Source: an archaeon (GTDB taxonomy: Archaea > Asgardarchaeota > Thorarchaeia > Thorarchaeales > Thorarchaeaceae). From it: DNA of 64,000 nucleotides. The notes under the pieces were generated by a model. It had not been told where the DNA came from, searched no databases, and was given only the letters and a program-made list of their open reading frames with translations. Numbering within the stretch: position 1 is the first letter of the stretch; the number at the start of each line of letters is the position of its first letter. The position numbers were made by a program, and so were the translations under genes. The stretch spans positions 25,821 to 89,820 of the forward strand of contig JAJRZD010000020.1 of NCBI GenBank assembly GCA_024275415.1, read 5' to 3'. Shown here one piece after another: positions 7,758-15,846 of the stretch.

Positions 7758-8750
7758 CTAATCCCATCCCTTAAGGCTGTCAAAACCCGATGCAGGTACG
7801 TCAACAGGTCCCTCTGGAGAATTATACATCACTCCAGACCCATGTTTTGCACGGCCAATCACGATAAGGGATATCTTTTGGCTTTTGGCTATACCATATG
7901 CCGTGTCAATCTTGTCTTCAGGAATAGTGATAACAGGAATGAATTCCTCACCACCGAGCATCACCAGATCCAACGCATTTAGACTCTGTTCACTTACAAA
8001 CGTCTTCAACTCCGCTGAGAGCGGGAGATGCTGTATCTCAAATGCCAGTCTGCTAAGTCTTGACATCGTGTGGAGTGTGATACCCAGACCATCACTACAG
8101 TCCATCGATGCCGAGATAGCATCCTCTTGTACTAAGGCCGAGATGAGATTGTGCGGGATATGGGGGTTATAAGCTGCAGCAAGTGCATTCACCTCGATAT
8201 TCGGTGGAATATGAAAACTATGCAGAAGATGCCTATATGCAAGGGTGGTGTAACCAAAGTGCCCTGCTACGACAATGAGATCTCCGCTTTTTGTACCTCC
8301 TCTTGGAATGATACCTTGGGACAATGCGACCCCGATGCTGATACCAGTCAGAACAACATCACAAGCTGATCCCAAATCACCACCGATGAAGGAGATATCG
8401 TTCTTAAGACCATACTGTGAGAATCCGCGGACTATCTCCCGTGCATCCTCCCGGCTGTAATTGTCAGGAATGCTCAATGACAACATCATTGCCTTTGGTA
8501 TGGCACCCTTTGCAAGTATGTCACTGATAGTCATCACTGCCGTCTTGCGTCCGGCTTGGGCGGGAGTCATCCCGGGCAGCCAATCAGAATTTCGTACGAA
8601 GGTGTCCACATTAACGACAACGTGTGTGGTGTCGGTGATGGGCATATCAGATGCATCATCATCAAAACCTAAGATACCACCCGGCACTCGATGGACTAGG
8701 TGCCTGATGCTTTGTAGGAAGGCACGTTCTCCTAAATCATCAGGGTTCAT
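7758..8750 (-). CDS. thiL: ThiL-like thiamine-monophosphate kinase
   Basis: Member of the AIR synthase/ThiL ATP-binding fold, which phosphorylates thiamine monophosphate to the pyrophosphate. Family features are FDDDASDMPI (metal-binding Asp cluster near residue 29), VVNVDTFVRNSDW, the TISDILAKGAIPKAM helix, GGDLG, the ATP-site DCSDGLG and the late GGEEF motif. Length (330 residues) fits ThiL. It is immediately upstream of the radical SAM gene with a 4-base gap, so the two are probably co-transcribed. Other family members (HypE, SelD, PurM) are less likely because the ThiL-type VDTxVRxxDW motif is intact. Confidence 0.85.
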   Translation of the reverse strand: MNPDDLGERAFLQSIRHLVHRVPGGILGFDDDASDMPITDTTHVVVNVDTFVRNSDWLPGMTPAQAGRKTAVMTISDILAKGAIPKAMMLSLSIPDNYSREDAREIVRGFSQYGLKNDISFIGGDLGSACDVVLTGISIGVALSQGIIPRGGTKSGDLIVVAGHFGYTTLAYRHLLHSFHIPPNIEVNALAAAYNPHIPHNLISALVQEDAISASMDCSDGLGITLHTMSRLSRLAFEIQHLPLSAELKTFVSEQSLNALDLVMLGGEEFIPVITIPEDKIDTAYGIAKSQKISLIVIGRAKHGSGVMYNSPEGPVDVPASGFDSLKGWD

Positions 8751-8805
8751 ATCATCAGCCTATGCAGGCTCCACTGACGAGTAAGATAAGTCTTTCATTC
8801 GTTGG

Positions 8806-9903
8806 CTAACTTTCGAGCAGAACCAAATAAGGCAGCGCGTTTCTCACATAGTGATCAACCTTCTCTTCAAAGGCCATATCACTTCGAAAGTCATCTGTAG
8901 TTAATTTCCTGAATGTATCCTCATCGAAGCTCTTTAGGAGCTGTTTGAGGGAACGCCGGACAAAGTATGTGGCCCTGTCGCATATCAGAAGGACAGTAAG
9001 GTCACCCAACGACTCGAAGAGAAGCGTGCGGTTTTTGGAATTGATAAGCTGCAGTCGGGCATCTGTCTGGAGAGATTCAGAAAGCAGTGTCGAAATCGCG
9101 GTCACTGCCATGCTCATAAGATGCTCAGGTACTTTCGAACTCTCGAAACCTTTGTTCTGCACCAGTCTAGAATAGACAGCGATACCAGTCGCGTTGTAGA
9201 GGATGACATCATGAATGGGAACTGGCATCCTATATAGATAATCGGGATTACGGATGTAGATTGAAACAAGCAAGACAAGCCCGATGAATGTGATGAGGTC
9301 ACCGACTTCATAGAGAGAGATGTCGCCAAGCGAACTCAGTTCACTATGATTGGCAATAGCGGTCGGTATACTTCCAATCGTCAGGATTAAGAGAGAAACC
9401 CATTCGGTTCTCGCAGCACGTTCTCGTGTCAGCAGCCAGCAGCGGAATGATACATACATCGCGAACAGGAAGGTAAGGATACGGGAGAGGTCATGTGCGT
9501 AGTCGTTCGCTTCTGAGAGGTTGGGTAATGTGGACGAACTTGTAAGAATGATCACGCTTGTGGCGAGTCCAATTCCCAATAATGCGCTCATTATGACCAA
9601 CCGGTCTAATCGAGGAATGAGCCGGACAACTTGTTCGAAGTGCAGATAGATGAAATATAGCATGAGAACATAAAAGACTCCATTTACGAGAACGGATGTC
9701 TTTCCATTCAATAAACCATCAATGGGAATAAAGGGCTCAATTGCGAAAACGGAAACTCCCACAAAACCAAAAATGAGACCAATAGAGAGAAGGTGTGCCT
9801 GCCTGTTTTTCCGTATGGTTTGATAGATGAATAGTCCGAGGAGTATCCCCAGCACGATGTCAAGAGCTATCAGAATGGTTTCTGCAATCCCGATTGCCTG
9901 CAT
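8806..9903 (-). CDS. Seven-TM protein with C-terminal roadblock/longin-like cytosolic domain
   Basis: About seven hydrophobic segments fall at residues 7-27, 37-57, 70-90, 103-121, 137-158, 165-185 and 200-217. After residue 228 comes a soluble domain of about 138 residues starting HDVILYNATGIAVYSRLV and continuing through LLFESLGDLTVLLICDRAT. The pattern of a strand ending in a glycine turn, then two long helices and a second beta-hairpin, resembles the roadblock/LC7 and longin folds that regulate small GTPases. Such domains are abundant in Asgard archaea. The protein could be a membrane sensor that recruits a GTPase. No partner gene is adjacent. Domain assignment is by pattern only. Confidence 0.6.
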   Translation of the reverse strand: MQAIGIAETILIALDIVLGILLGLFIYQTIRKNRQAHLLSIGLIFGFVGVSVFAIEPFIPIDGLLNGKTSVLVNGVFYVLMLYFIYLHFEQVVRLIPRLDRLVIMSALLGIGLATSVIILTSSSTLPNLSEANDYAHDLSRILTFLFAMYVSFRCWLLTRERAARTEWVSLLILTIGSIPTAIANHSELSSLGDISLYEVGDLITFIGLVLLVSIYIRNPDYLYRMPVPIHDVILYNATGIAVYSRLVQNKGFESSKVPEHLMSMAVTAISTLLSESLQTDARLQLINSKNRTLLFESLGDLTVLLICDRATYFVRRSLKQLLKSFDEDTFRKLTTDDFRSDMAFEEKVDHYVRNALPYLVLLES

Positions 9904-10032
9904 TCTTACATCTCCATAGATGGCCGAATCTATGGTAGATAGGAAAATCTTGTTTTAGTATTATTTCGTGCAGACATTCTTTTTTTCTACAGGTATATCT
10001 TTATTAGAAAAACGACATGGAGTTGGTTCCAA

Positions 10033-10137
10033 GCCTCGGTGGCTTAGGGGTTATAGCGTCTGCCTCGTAAGCAGAATGTCGCGGGATGTTGGCCCACCTG
10101 AGCCAACACGCGAATTCAAATCCCGCCCGGGGCTCCA
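10033..10137 (+). tRNA. tRNA-Thr (anticodon CGU) with T-arm intron, CCA encoded
   Basis: Acceptor arms GCCTCGG (10033-10039) and CCGGGGC (10127-10133) pair with one G-U; the discriminator is T, usual for archaeal tRNA-Thr, and CCA is encoded. The anticodon stem TCTGC/GCAGA encloses CTCGTAA, anticodon CGT (10066-10068). The T-stem GCGGG (10081-10085) pairs with CCCGC (10122-10126) around TTCAAAT, but a 29-base insert separates the first strand from the loop. Confidence 0.92.
10086..10114 (+). other. Non-canonical tRNA intron at the T-stem/T-loop junction of tRNA-Thr
   Basis: The 29-base block sits between the 5' T-stem strand and T54 of the T-loop (position 53/54). Its core, TGTTGGC and GCCAACA, forms a perfect 7-base stem. 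Splicing restores a normal GCGGG-TTCAAAT-CCCGC T-arm. Boundaries may shift by a base because A occurs near both ends. Confidence 0.75.
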
Positions 10138-10212
10138 TCTCATTCACACATATATAATTCAAGAGATTGCTGTTCATGGCATAGTCGTGTCAGATATTGG
10201 AAAATCAGATCA

Positions 10213-11895
10213 TTATCTTCGTCTTAAGAGATAAGCAATCACAACTACAATTGCTGCGATAGATATCGTGATGATAATCAGAAAAGGCGAGATTGGTGTT
10301 CCTTCTATAAATGTGACCAAGAACCAGAGGTAGCCTGTGAACTCGTTCCCGACCTTGATGGTTAGGTTCCCATTCTGCTCTAATGATGCAATATCAAGAC
10401 CCACACGTGAAACAGTGGTGGAACTAGCATCCACACTCGAAGTGGATTCGAGCATTGTGCCATCAGTCAGTCGAATAGTGATAGCGTCAATTGTCTTGAT
10501 CCTTGGACTAAGACTTCGTGTCACCATGGTGGCCGAAATGATTTTGCCCTGCAGTGTCGCATCGTGGAATGCTACAGATACTCGGGGAGTCTGCTCAAGA
10601 AGATACTTGTATGCAGGGACAAGCTCCAACCAGAGATTTTCGATGTGCTTTGCATCGGGACTGAAGTATTCATAAATCCCATTGAATGCCATGATTCGGT
10701 GGGTGGAATTTTCTGTATAGATGTAGTATAGCTCACTGGATTCTGCAGTTGCATTGTGATACACCTCGAAAGTCACTGGTGCAATGCAACCTAATTCATG
10801 GTACATGTATTCATCCCAGCCACCAGAAAGTATTGCTGGCCAGACCTTGGAGATTCTCTTCACCGAGTAGCCAGCATAATCGTTGAATCCCTCTGGAAGA
10901 ATTACTCGGTAATCATCCCACATCTGAGTGTAGAGAGAAGGCTCAATCCAATTCCCGGCTGTATCGGTTACGAAAAAAGTAGCGTTGATACCAGTATGTA
11001 GTGAATACGCCACTCCAAACCGATGTTGTTGAGCAAAATCACGGAAGACTTGGGTTTCAGGCTCGGAGAAGGGAGCGGTTCCGGCAAACGCTTGGCTTGT
11101 CGAGTCCAACGATGCAGTCGGTTCAATTCCCCAATTGGTATCATAGTTGCGATTGAGGTCGGTATGTCCCACCCAATCCTCATTGATGCGCCCGTCATTG
11201 TCATCATCCACACCTTCGTAGTATGCATAGAGGAATGTGAGTTCATTGTTCGACTCCTTCTTCCAGACCTCGAACTGAGTCACATAACCATCGCCATTAG
11301 CATCATCATAAGTGTCCTCATCGAAAAGCCCATCACCATCATCGTCATAGGGACGGAGGTTCTTTCGGAGCCAATGATTACTCGTATTGTAGATATAGTC
11401 GAGAGCATCAGGATTGAGTGTGGGAATCACATAGATCTCTTCTGTGTCAATGTATTCTGTTATTTGTGGGTCTGTGCCATAGCTGTTTACAAGCCATTGT
11501 ATGAAGTAGAGCGCTTGGTTGACTGTGACCTTCTCTCGCCCATGATGGTGTGCCACAACTAGCGTCTTAGCCTTCTGGCGGGAGGATGCTTCATTGATGA
11601 TCCTTATACTGAGAATGTCCCGTTTCTCATAGCTCTGTCCAATCACAGCCACATCCACCAGTTGAGGCACGGCGGAATGTGCATTCTCTACTTCTTCAGC
11701 GACCATAGAGGTATTCAGGAATTGATTGGGATAGAGCAGAGCTACATCGTCCCAAGTCCTATTAATCGATGTCGTTTCAATCTCTGTGAGTATTGGCATT
11801 ACAGCACCAACTTGATTTGGAAAAAAAGCCGGCAAAAATAATGAGATAAGTATCCCACTTGTAAGCAGGAGATTTTTGACAGAGAGCAGTTTCAA
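10213..11895 (-). CDS. Secreted, membrane-anchored M14 zinc carboxypeptidase
   Basis: An extracellular metallopeptidase that trims C-terminal residues. After a signal peptide of about 30 residues and a linker, the M14 catalytic elements appear in order: the zinc motif HHHGRE (His and Glu ligands), the substrate-binding DLNRNY, the third zinc ligand in YSLHTG, and the catalytic Glu in TFEVY. Two calcium-type loops rich in Asp (DDDGDGLFDED and DDDNDGRINEDW) are inserted before DLNRNY. A beta-rich domain follows, then one membrane helix and a short RRR tail facing the cytosol. TTG at 11895 is chosen because GGGAGGT stands 6 bases before it; a TTG at 11910 would overlap that ribosome site. Confidence 0.87.
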   Translation of the reverse strand: MKLLSVKNLLLTSGILISLFLPAFFPNQVGAVMPILTEIETTSINRTWDDVALLYPNQFLNTSMVAEEVENAHSAVPQLVDVAVIGQSYEKRDILSIRIINEASSRQKAKTLVVAHHHGREKVTVNQALYFIQWLVNSYGTDPQITEYIDTEEIYVIPTLNPDALDYIYNTSNHWLRKNLRPYDDDGDGLFDEDTYDDANGDGYVTQFEVWKKESNNELTFLYAYYEGVDDDNDGRINEDWVGHTDLNRNYDTNWGIEPTASLDSTSQAFAGTAPFSEPETQVFRDFAQQHRFGVAYSLHTGINATFFVTDTAGNWIEPSLYTQMWDDYRVILPEGFNDYAGYSVKRISKVWPAILSGGWDEYMYHELGCIAPVTFEVYHNATAESSELYYIYTENSTHRIMAFNGIYEYFSPDAKHIENLWLELVPAYKYLLEQTPRVSVAFHDATLQGKIISATMVTRSLSPRIKTIDAITIRLTDGTMLESTSSVDASSTTVSRVGLDIASLEQNGNLTIKVGNEFTGYLWFLVTFIEGTPISPFLIIITISIAAIVVVIAYLLRRR

Positions 11896-12045
11896 AGTCG
11901 AACCTCCCAAAATATATGAACAATATGCGGATTAGGCAAATAATACCTCTTTGTTCAACGCAGTTGGGAAGAAAGTTGTGCATCTTTCACCAGAGTTATT
12001 ATGGTTCATCAAGATAATAGTACAGGTAAGAGGTGAAAGAATATT

Positions 12046-12132
12046 ATGTTTAGGAAGAAACAATCCAAAAAAGATAAGCGGAAGAGAAAATCACTCCCAC
12101 CTTTCGAGTGGTTCGCAGCCGCGACCAGATAA
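12046..12132 (+). CDS. Possible small basic protein of 28 residues
   Basis: Within the 350-base gap between the M14 gene and tRNA-Leu, an ATG follows AAGAGGTGAAAG with about 8-bp spacing and opens a 28-codon frame. The product starts MFRKKQSKKDKRKRKSL and ends with a less charged PFEWFAAATR. The strong ribosome site and the split basic/aromatic composition are in its favour; the short length and lack of recognised relatives are against. No other gene is seen in this gap, which is otherwise AT-rich. Confidence 0.3.
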   Translation: MFRKKQSKKDKRKRKSLPPFEWFAAATR

Positions 12133-12264
12133 TGAAATCTGGCCATAATGGGAAAGCATGAAGAGCATCCAAACTCTTCTCTGTTCCCTGAATTCTAATT
12201 TTCTCCTGAGAAGCTCATTGTTGCAAAGATGTTTTTTAGATTGTATGAAAGATGCGAGAAGGAA

Positions 12265-12382
12265 TGGTGCGGAGGGCGAGATTCGAACTCGCGATTCGTG
12301 TGGGAACCGGGTTTCGATTCCCAAATCACTACTGAACTAGGCCCTCAACCTAGCGCCTTTGACCTGGCTTGGCAACCTCCGC
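12265..12382 (-). tRNA. tRNA-Leu (anticodon GAG) with variable-arm intron, CCA encoded
   Basis: Read on the minus strand the acceptor arms GCGGAGG and CCTCCGC pair fully, followed by A73 and CCA. The anticodon stem CTAGG/CCTAG encloses TTGAGGG, giving anticodon GAG (plus-strand 12344-12346). The T-arm is GCGAG-TTCGAAT-CTCGC. The long variable arm of class II tRNA-Leu (TCA-GTAG-TGA) is intact once a 30-base block is removed. Confidence 0.9.
12296..12325 (-). other. Non-canonical tRNA intron in the variable arm of tRNA-Leu
   Basis: About 30 bases lie between the variable-arm helix (TCA-GTAG-TGA) and the ATC that joins the T-stem. The block contains TGGGAA and TTCCCA, a 6-base stem. The mature variable region without it is the normal 14 bases for tRNA-Leu. 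The exact splice points are uncertain by a few bases. Confidence 0.65.
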
Positions 12383-12586
12383 GTTGTATCCCAAGAGGGT
12401 TCCAAGCTGCTCGAGAATATATATGAGGGTTTTGCGAGCAGTTCCTGCCAACCCACATTAATTCCAATGATAAGGATTTCTATTAGTCCCATAAATAAAT
12501 GATACCAGTAGACATACAACAGCAGTCAACCTATTATCATTTGTTGAGGATGACGGATTCCAATGGTAGAAAGGAGTCTGATGTAA

Positions 12587-12634
12587 GGACCCGCCCCATT
12601 GAGGTCGAGGGAGGCAGGGTGTGGGGGCGGGTCC
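12587..12634. other. GC-rich long hairpin in an intergenic region
   Basis: GGACCCGCCCC (12587-12597) and GGGGCGGGTCC (12624-12634) are perfect 11-base complements around a 26-base purine-rich loop. A second small hairpin (GGCCTT/AAGGCC, 12655-12671) follows. These lie in the 463-base gap between tRNA-Leu and the oxidoreductase gene, where I find no coding frame with a good ribosome site. The stem could be a non-coding RNA, a processing signal or a terminator; nothing in it matches SRP RNA or RNase P RNA that I can recognise. Confidence 0.45.
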
Positions 12635-12845
12635 GAGGCAGGGAGAAGTATGAAGGCCTTTATTCAAGGCCACAATATATCATGATGATTTGAGAATTTA
12701 AGCCCCTGAGATAAATGAGGTTCGATTAGAAAGGTAAGATTTGGACAGATGTGTCAGGAAATGATAATCAAAGTGTAGTTCGAGCAACATGTTGATTAGG
12801 GACTTGTAATGATGCTTTAACAGGAACATTCACAGGTGATACCAG

Positions 12846-13844
12846 ATGAGTACTCCGAAAATTGGCGTGATAGGAACTGGCAACATGGGTCGGATTCATT
12901 CGAGAGTCTTGAGTGAGATGCGGATGTTGGCAGGGGTATCAGACATCAATATCGATTCTGCAACAAGGATTGCAGACCTTTATGATGTGCCAGCCTTTGA
13001 GGAGTACCATGCAATGATTACAGAAACTGAACTCGATGGCGTGATCATTTCGACTCCAACATTCACACATGCCAAGATTGCCGAGGATATCGCCAAGAAG
13101 CATCCTGAGATTAATGGGATAATGATAGAAAAGCCCCTTGCAAGCAAGTTGGAGGACGCCAAACGGGTCGCTAAGACATTGAGGGGTTGCAAGATACCTA
13201 CCATTGTATCACACACTGAAATCTACAATCCTATTGTTCGAAGGGCACTATCACTTCTTGAAGAAGGGGCAATCGGTATTCCGAAGAACATCATCCATGA
13301 CCGCAGAGGTTTCGTACAGCCCACAAGAGTACAATCGTTAGGAGATGTTTTTGAAGACCTAGGAGTGCACGACTTTGACATCATGACTCGCATTAGCCAA
13401 GGACCAGCCAGACTTTATGCTCAGGCGAGGAAAGAGGGAGGGGTCTATAATGCAGGAACGGTAATGGTCACCTTTGAGAGTGGCACAGAACATTGTTTCC
13501 ATCTATCACGGGAGTATGCAGGCCGTGCAAGAATGATGAATGTTTCGGGAAGTAAGGGTACGCTCATTCTAGATCTTTTTGCACAAATCATTTACGTCAA
13601 GGATCTTGATCAGGAACCCCTTGCCGAAGAACGCACGATTCGTCTGCCAGAAAGAGGGGCAACCATCAAGGTATATGGAGAGCCTGTGCGAGAGGTTCTG
13701 ATGGATTTCATACGAATGCTTGAAACTGGTTCCCAGCCAAAGGTCGGATTGGAAGATGGGATAAACACACTGAGGATAATCGAAGCCGCAAGAGAGAGTG
13801 CACGAACAGGAAAGGTCGTAAACATCTCTATCAATTCGAGGTGA
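12846..13844 (+). CDS. Gfo/Idh/MocA-family NAD(P)-dependent oxidoreductase
   Basis: Sugar or inositol-type dehydrogenase, cytosolic. The N-terminal Rossmann domain starts with the nucleotide loop IGVIGTGNMGRIH (residues 6-18) and the domain ends with the MIEKPLAS motif, whose Lys is catalytic in this family (about residue 98). The C-terminal alpha/beta domain contains the typical GVHDFDIM. The substrate is not predictable; UDP-sugar dehydrogenation or amino-sugar metabolism are common roles. It ends in convergent overlap (14 bases) with the methylthiotransferase gene. Confidence 0.87.
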   Translation: MSTPKIGVIGTGNMGRIHSRVLSEMRMLAGVSDINIDSATRIADLYDVPAFEEYHAMITETELDGVIISTPTFTHAKIAEDIAKKHPEINGIMIEKPLASKLEDAKRVAKTLRGCKIPTIVSHTEIYNPIVRRALSLLEEGAIGIPKNIIHDRRGFVQPTRVQSLGDVFEDLGVHDFDIMTRISQGPARLYAQARKEGGVYNAGTVMVTFESGTEHCFHLSREYAGRARMMNVSGSKGTLILDLFAQIIYVKDLDQEPLAEERTIRLPERGATIKVYGEPVREVLMDFIRMLETGSQPKVGLEDGINTLRIIEAARESARTGKVVNISINSR

Positions 13845-15123
13845 TTTTCCCGACCAGATGTGTCTTTTTTGTATCAGTTATGGTTACTTCAATGGGCTCG
13901 CCGATTGGCGAATTGCCTTCAACTATGACCAGTTTGTAGGTGTCTGTTCGACCTTTGAGTTGGTTATTCGCTGTTTTTCCGGTGATGATGACAGAGCCTC
14001 TCCAGCCAAGCCAGAATGAATTAGCCTCCCTAACAAGCTCGTCCACAAGAAGAGACAGCTGACGACTTCGTCGCTTCTTTGTCTGAGTGTGTACTTTTTT
14101 CTTTGACTTCGATGCTGGAGTTCCTGGCCGATCCCCATATTTTGAAATATTGATTACCGAAGGTCTGGTTTCTCGAAGGACATCCACCGTCATTTCAAAA
14201 TCTTCGTCTGTTTCCCCAGGATGCCCCACAATGATATCCGTTGCAATTGTTGCCTGTGGGAACCTGTTCCGAATTGCCCCAATGACCAGTTTCCACTCGT
14301 GCACAGAATACTTCCGGTTCATCTCCTTCAGAACATTGTCGGATCCCGATTGAAGAGGGACATGAAAGAATTGAAAGAAATGAGGCGAGGACATAACATC
14401 AAGAACGGGTTCAATCTTGTCAAGAATCAGATTCGGGTTGAACATGCCCAGTCTAAACTTGTGACTGCCATCAATCTCTGCAATTGTTTGTAACAAGTCA
14501 ACAAGGCTCTCACCTGAGTCGTATCCGAATGCTCCAATGTCTTGGGCCGTAAGTCGTATTTCCCTGAACCCATAATGTACGCATCGTCGCACGACATCAC
14601 GTATCTCTGAAATGGTGTAGCTTCGTACATTCGTACGAGCGAATCGTACTGCACAGTATGAGCAAGCACCGATACACCCCTCACAAATGGGGATTGTGCA
14701 TATGACGGTGCCAGTGGGACTCTCGTAGTAGCGTAGCTTCGAGCTGGTATCTGAATCAAGGTACATTATGCCAGAATCACCCTGAAGGATTCTCAAAACG
14801 ATAGAGCCAAGTGAGTCAAGAGATTGAGGACCGATTATTGCAGCGAAATTTGGGATCGCCTTCGTGACTCGCTGTAACGATATCCGTGGAAGGCATCCTG
14901 TGACAACAACGGGAACAGGATGCTGAGAAAGCGTTTCTAGTCGACTGATTATCTTGTCTTCCGTAGGTTCTTTGACACCACAGCTGTTCAGGATTATGAT
15001 ATCTGATGATGTGATATCATCACTGCGCTCAAGACCCATCTGGTGCAGCCTGCCAATGATGAGATCGGAGTCCGCTATGTTCAGGCTACATCCGTAAGTT
15101 TCAAGATAGAATCGATATATCAT
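13831..15123 (-). CDS. tRNA t6A37 methylthiotransferase (MiaB/CDKAL1 family, e-MtaB)
   Basis: Radical SAM enzyme that adds a methylthio group to t6A37 of ANN-decoding tRNAs. The UPF0004 domain supplies three cluster cysteines (TYGCSLN, NSCGVKE, VTGCLPR); the radical SAM motif is CIGACSYC (C-x3-C-x2-C). A TRAM domain at the end (about the last 65 residues, GSVIITGKT to THLVGKI) binds tRNA. Length of 430 residues fits the archaeal branch. The ATG at 15123 is chosen: it follows AAGGTGG and lies 4 bases after the stop of the MoaD-like gene; a further ATG at 15144 would overlap it. Confidence 0.92.
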   Translation of the reverse strand: MIYRFYLETYGCSLNIADSDLIIGRLHQMGLERSDDITSSDIIILNSCGVKEPTEDKIISRLETLSQHPVPVVVTGCLPRISLQRVTKAIPNFAAIIGPQSLDSLGSIVLRILQGDSGIMYLDSDTSSKLRYYESPTGTVICTIPICEGCIGACSYCAVRFARTNVRSYTISEIRDVVRRCVHYGFREIRLTAQDIGAFGYDSGESLVDLLQTIAEIDGSHKFRLGMFNPNLILDKIEPVLDVMSSPHFFQFFHVPLQSGSDNVLKEMNRKYSVHEWKLVIGAIRNRFPQATIATDIIVGHPGETDEDFEMTVDVLRETRPSVINISKYGDRPGTPASKSKKKVHTQTKKRRSRQLSLLVDELVREANSFWLGWRGSVIITGKTANNQLKGRTDTYKLVIVEGNSPIGEPIEVTITDTKKTHLVGKITSN

Positions 15124-15127
15124 CGGA

Positions 15128-15409
15128 CTAACCACCTTGAACATGGGGCAAGATGATTATCTCATCATCCGGATGCAATGCAGTCCGAATGCCGCCGAGA
15201 TTGGAAACATCCTTCATGTTTAGCATGAATATCAGATTCCCACTGACACGGCCTTCATCCATGAGCAGTTCCTTTGCGGGAACCCCCCACCTTTCGATGA
15301 GTGCCTCTACAACATCGTTCACTGTAGCATTTTCGGGCAATTCGAGCGATATCCACTCGTTGCCTATCAGCCTACGTAATGGACCAAACGTCTTAACCTT
15401 GATTCGCAA
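15128..15409 (-). CDS. MoaD/ThiS-family ubiquitin-like sulfur carrier (SAMP-like)
   Basis: A 93-residue beta-grasp protein ending in HVQGG, the diglycine that is adenylated and thiocarboxylated or conjugated by an E1-like enzyme. The start (MRIKVKTFGPLRRLIG) and the late PDDEIIILPHV segment are typical of MoaD/SAMP proteins. Roles in molybdopterin synthesis, tRNA thiolation or protein conjugation are all possible. It is the gene directly upstream of the methylthiotransferase with a 4-base gap, so a sulfur-related tRNA role is attractive but not shown; an aldehyde ferredoxin oxidoreductase needing a pterin cofactor is also encoded in this window. Confidence 0.85.
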   Translation of the reverse strand: MRIKVKTFGPLRRLIGNEWISLELPENATVNDVVEALIERWGVPAKELLMDEGRVSGNLIFMLNMKDVSNLGGIRTALHPDDEIIILPHVQGG

Positions 15410-15444
15410 GTGTCGACCCCTAATACATCATTCAAGCATGTCCA

Positions 15445-15819
15445 CTATTCAGACTTTTGATAGAACTCAATCAGCTCATCGGTCATTGAAGCCACTGCTT
15501 GCACAATCGCGTCTATCTGCTCTCTGGTGGCTGCATTGACATGAATGCCCACTGATACAAGGACAGGTATCTGCAATACCTGACAGATTGATTCAGCAGA
15601 AGAATTGGCAACAAGATAGTCCTTATGGCCCGGAGCTGTAATCGTATTCACACTGACTGTCGTTGCATCTCGGTAGTGGCTTTTTGTTGGATAGGCAAGA
15701 GCTACTCCACCAATATGATGCTCGTCACCTCCATAGATTGCCACCAGAAGATCAGAACCAATCCTTTGATGAGAAAGGACAAGTTCTATTCCGTTAATAG
15801 ACCGCGTGATCATCGCCAT
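15445..15819 (-). CDS. LpdD-like protein (prenylated flavin chaperone-like)
   Basis: A 124-residue protein with the pattern DLLVAIYGGDEHHIGGVALAYP, which I associate with the LpdD group (the small subunit of gallate decarboxylases, thought to aid prenyl-FMN loading of UbiD enzymes). ATG at 15819 is preferred over the GTG at 15828 because AGGTGGT is 5 bases before it. It lies between the glycine decarboxylase pair and the MoaD-like gene on the same strand. No UbiD gene is visible in the window, so the partner is unknown. Confidence 0.55.
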   Translation of the reverse strand: MAMITRSINGIELVLSHQRIGSDLLVAIYGGDEHHIGGVALAYPTKSHYRDATTVSVNTITAPGHKDYLVANSSAESICQVLQIPVLVSVGIHVNAATREQIDAIVQAVASMTDELIEFYQKSE

Positions 15820-15846
15820 GCAAACCACCTTTCGGATTATGTGCCA

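Noticed and set aside
11023..11562. 179-codon frame opposite the M14 peptidase gene
   Set aside because: The M14 catalytic motifs are complete on the minus strand; the long plus frame is a codon-composition shadow.
12670..12720. Possible C/D-box guide RNA (ATGATGA ... CTGA)
   Set aside because: A C box and a D' box are present, but C' and final D boxes do not match, so support is too weak.
12400..12845. SRP RNA or RNase P RNA in the gap
   Set aside because: No SRP helix 8 signature or RNase P P4 core is seen; only the hairpins described are supported.
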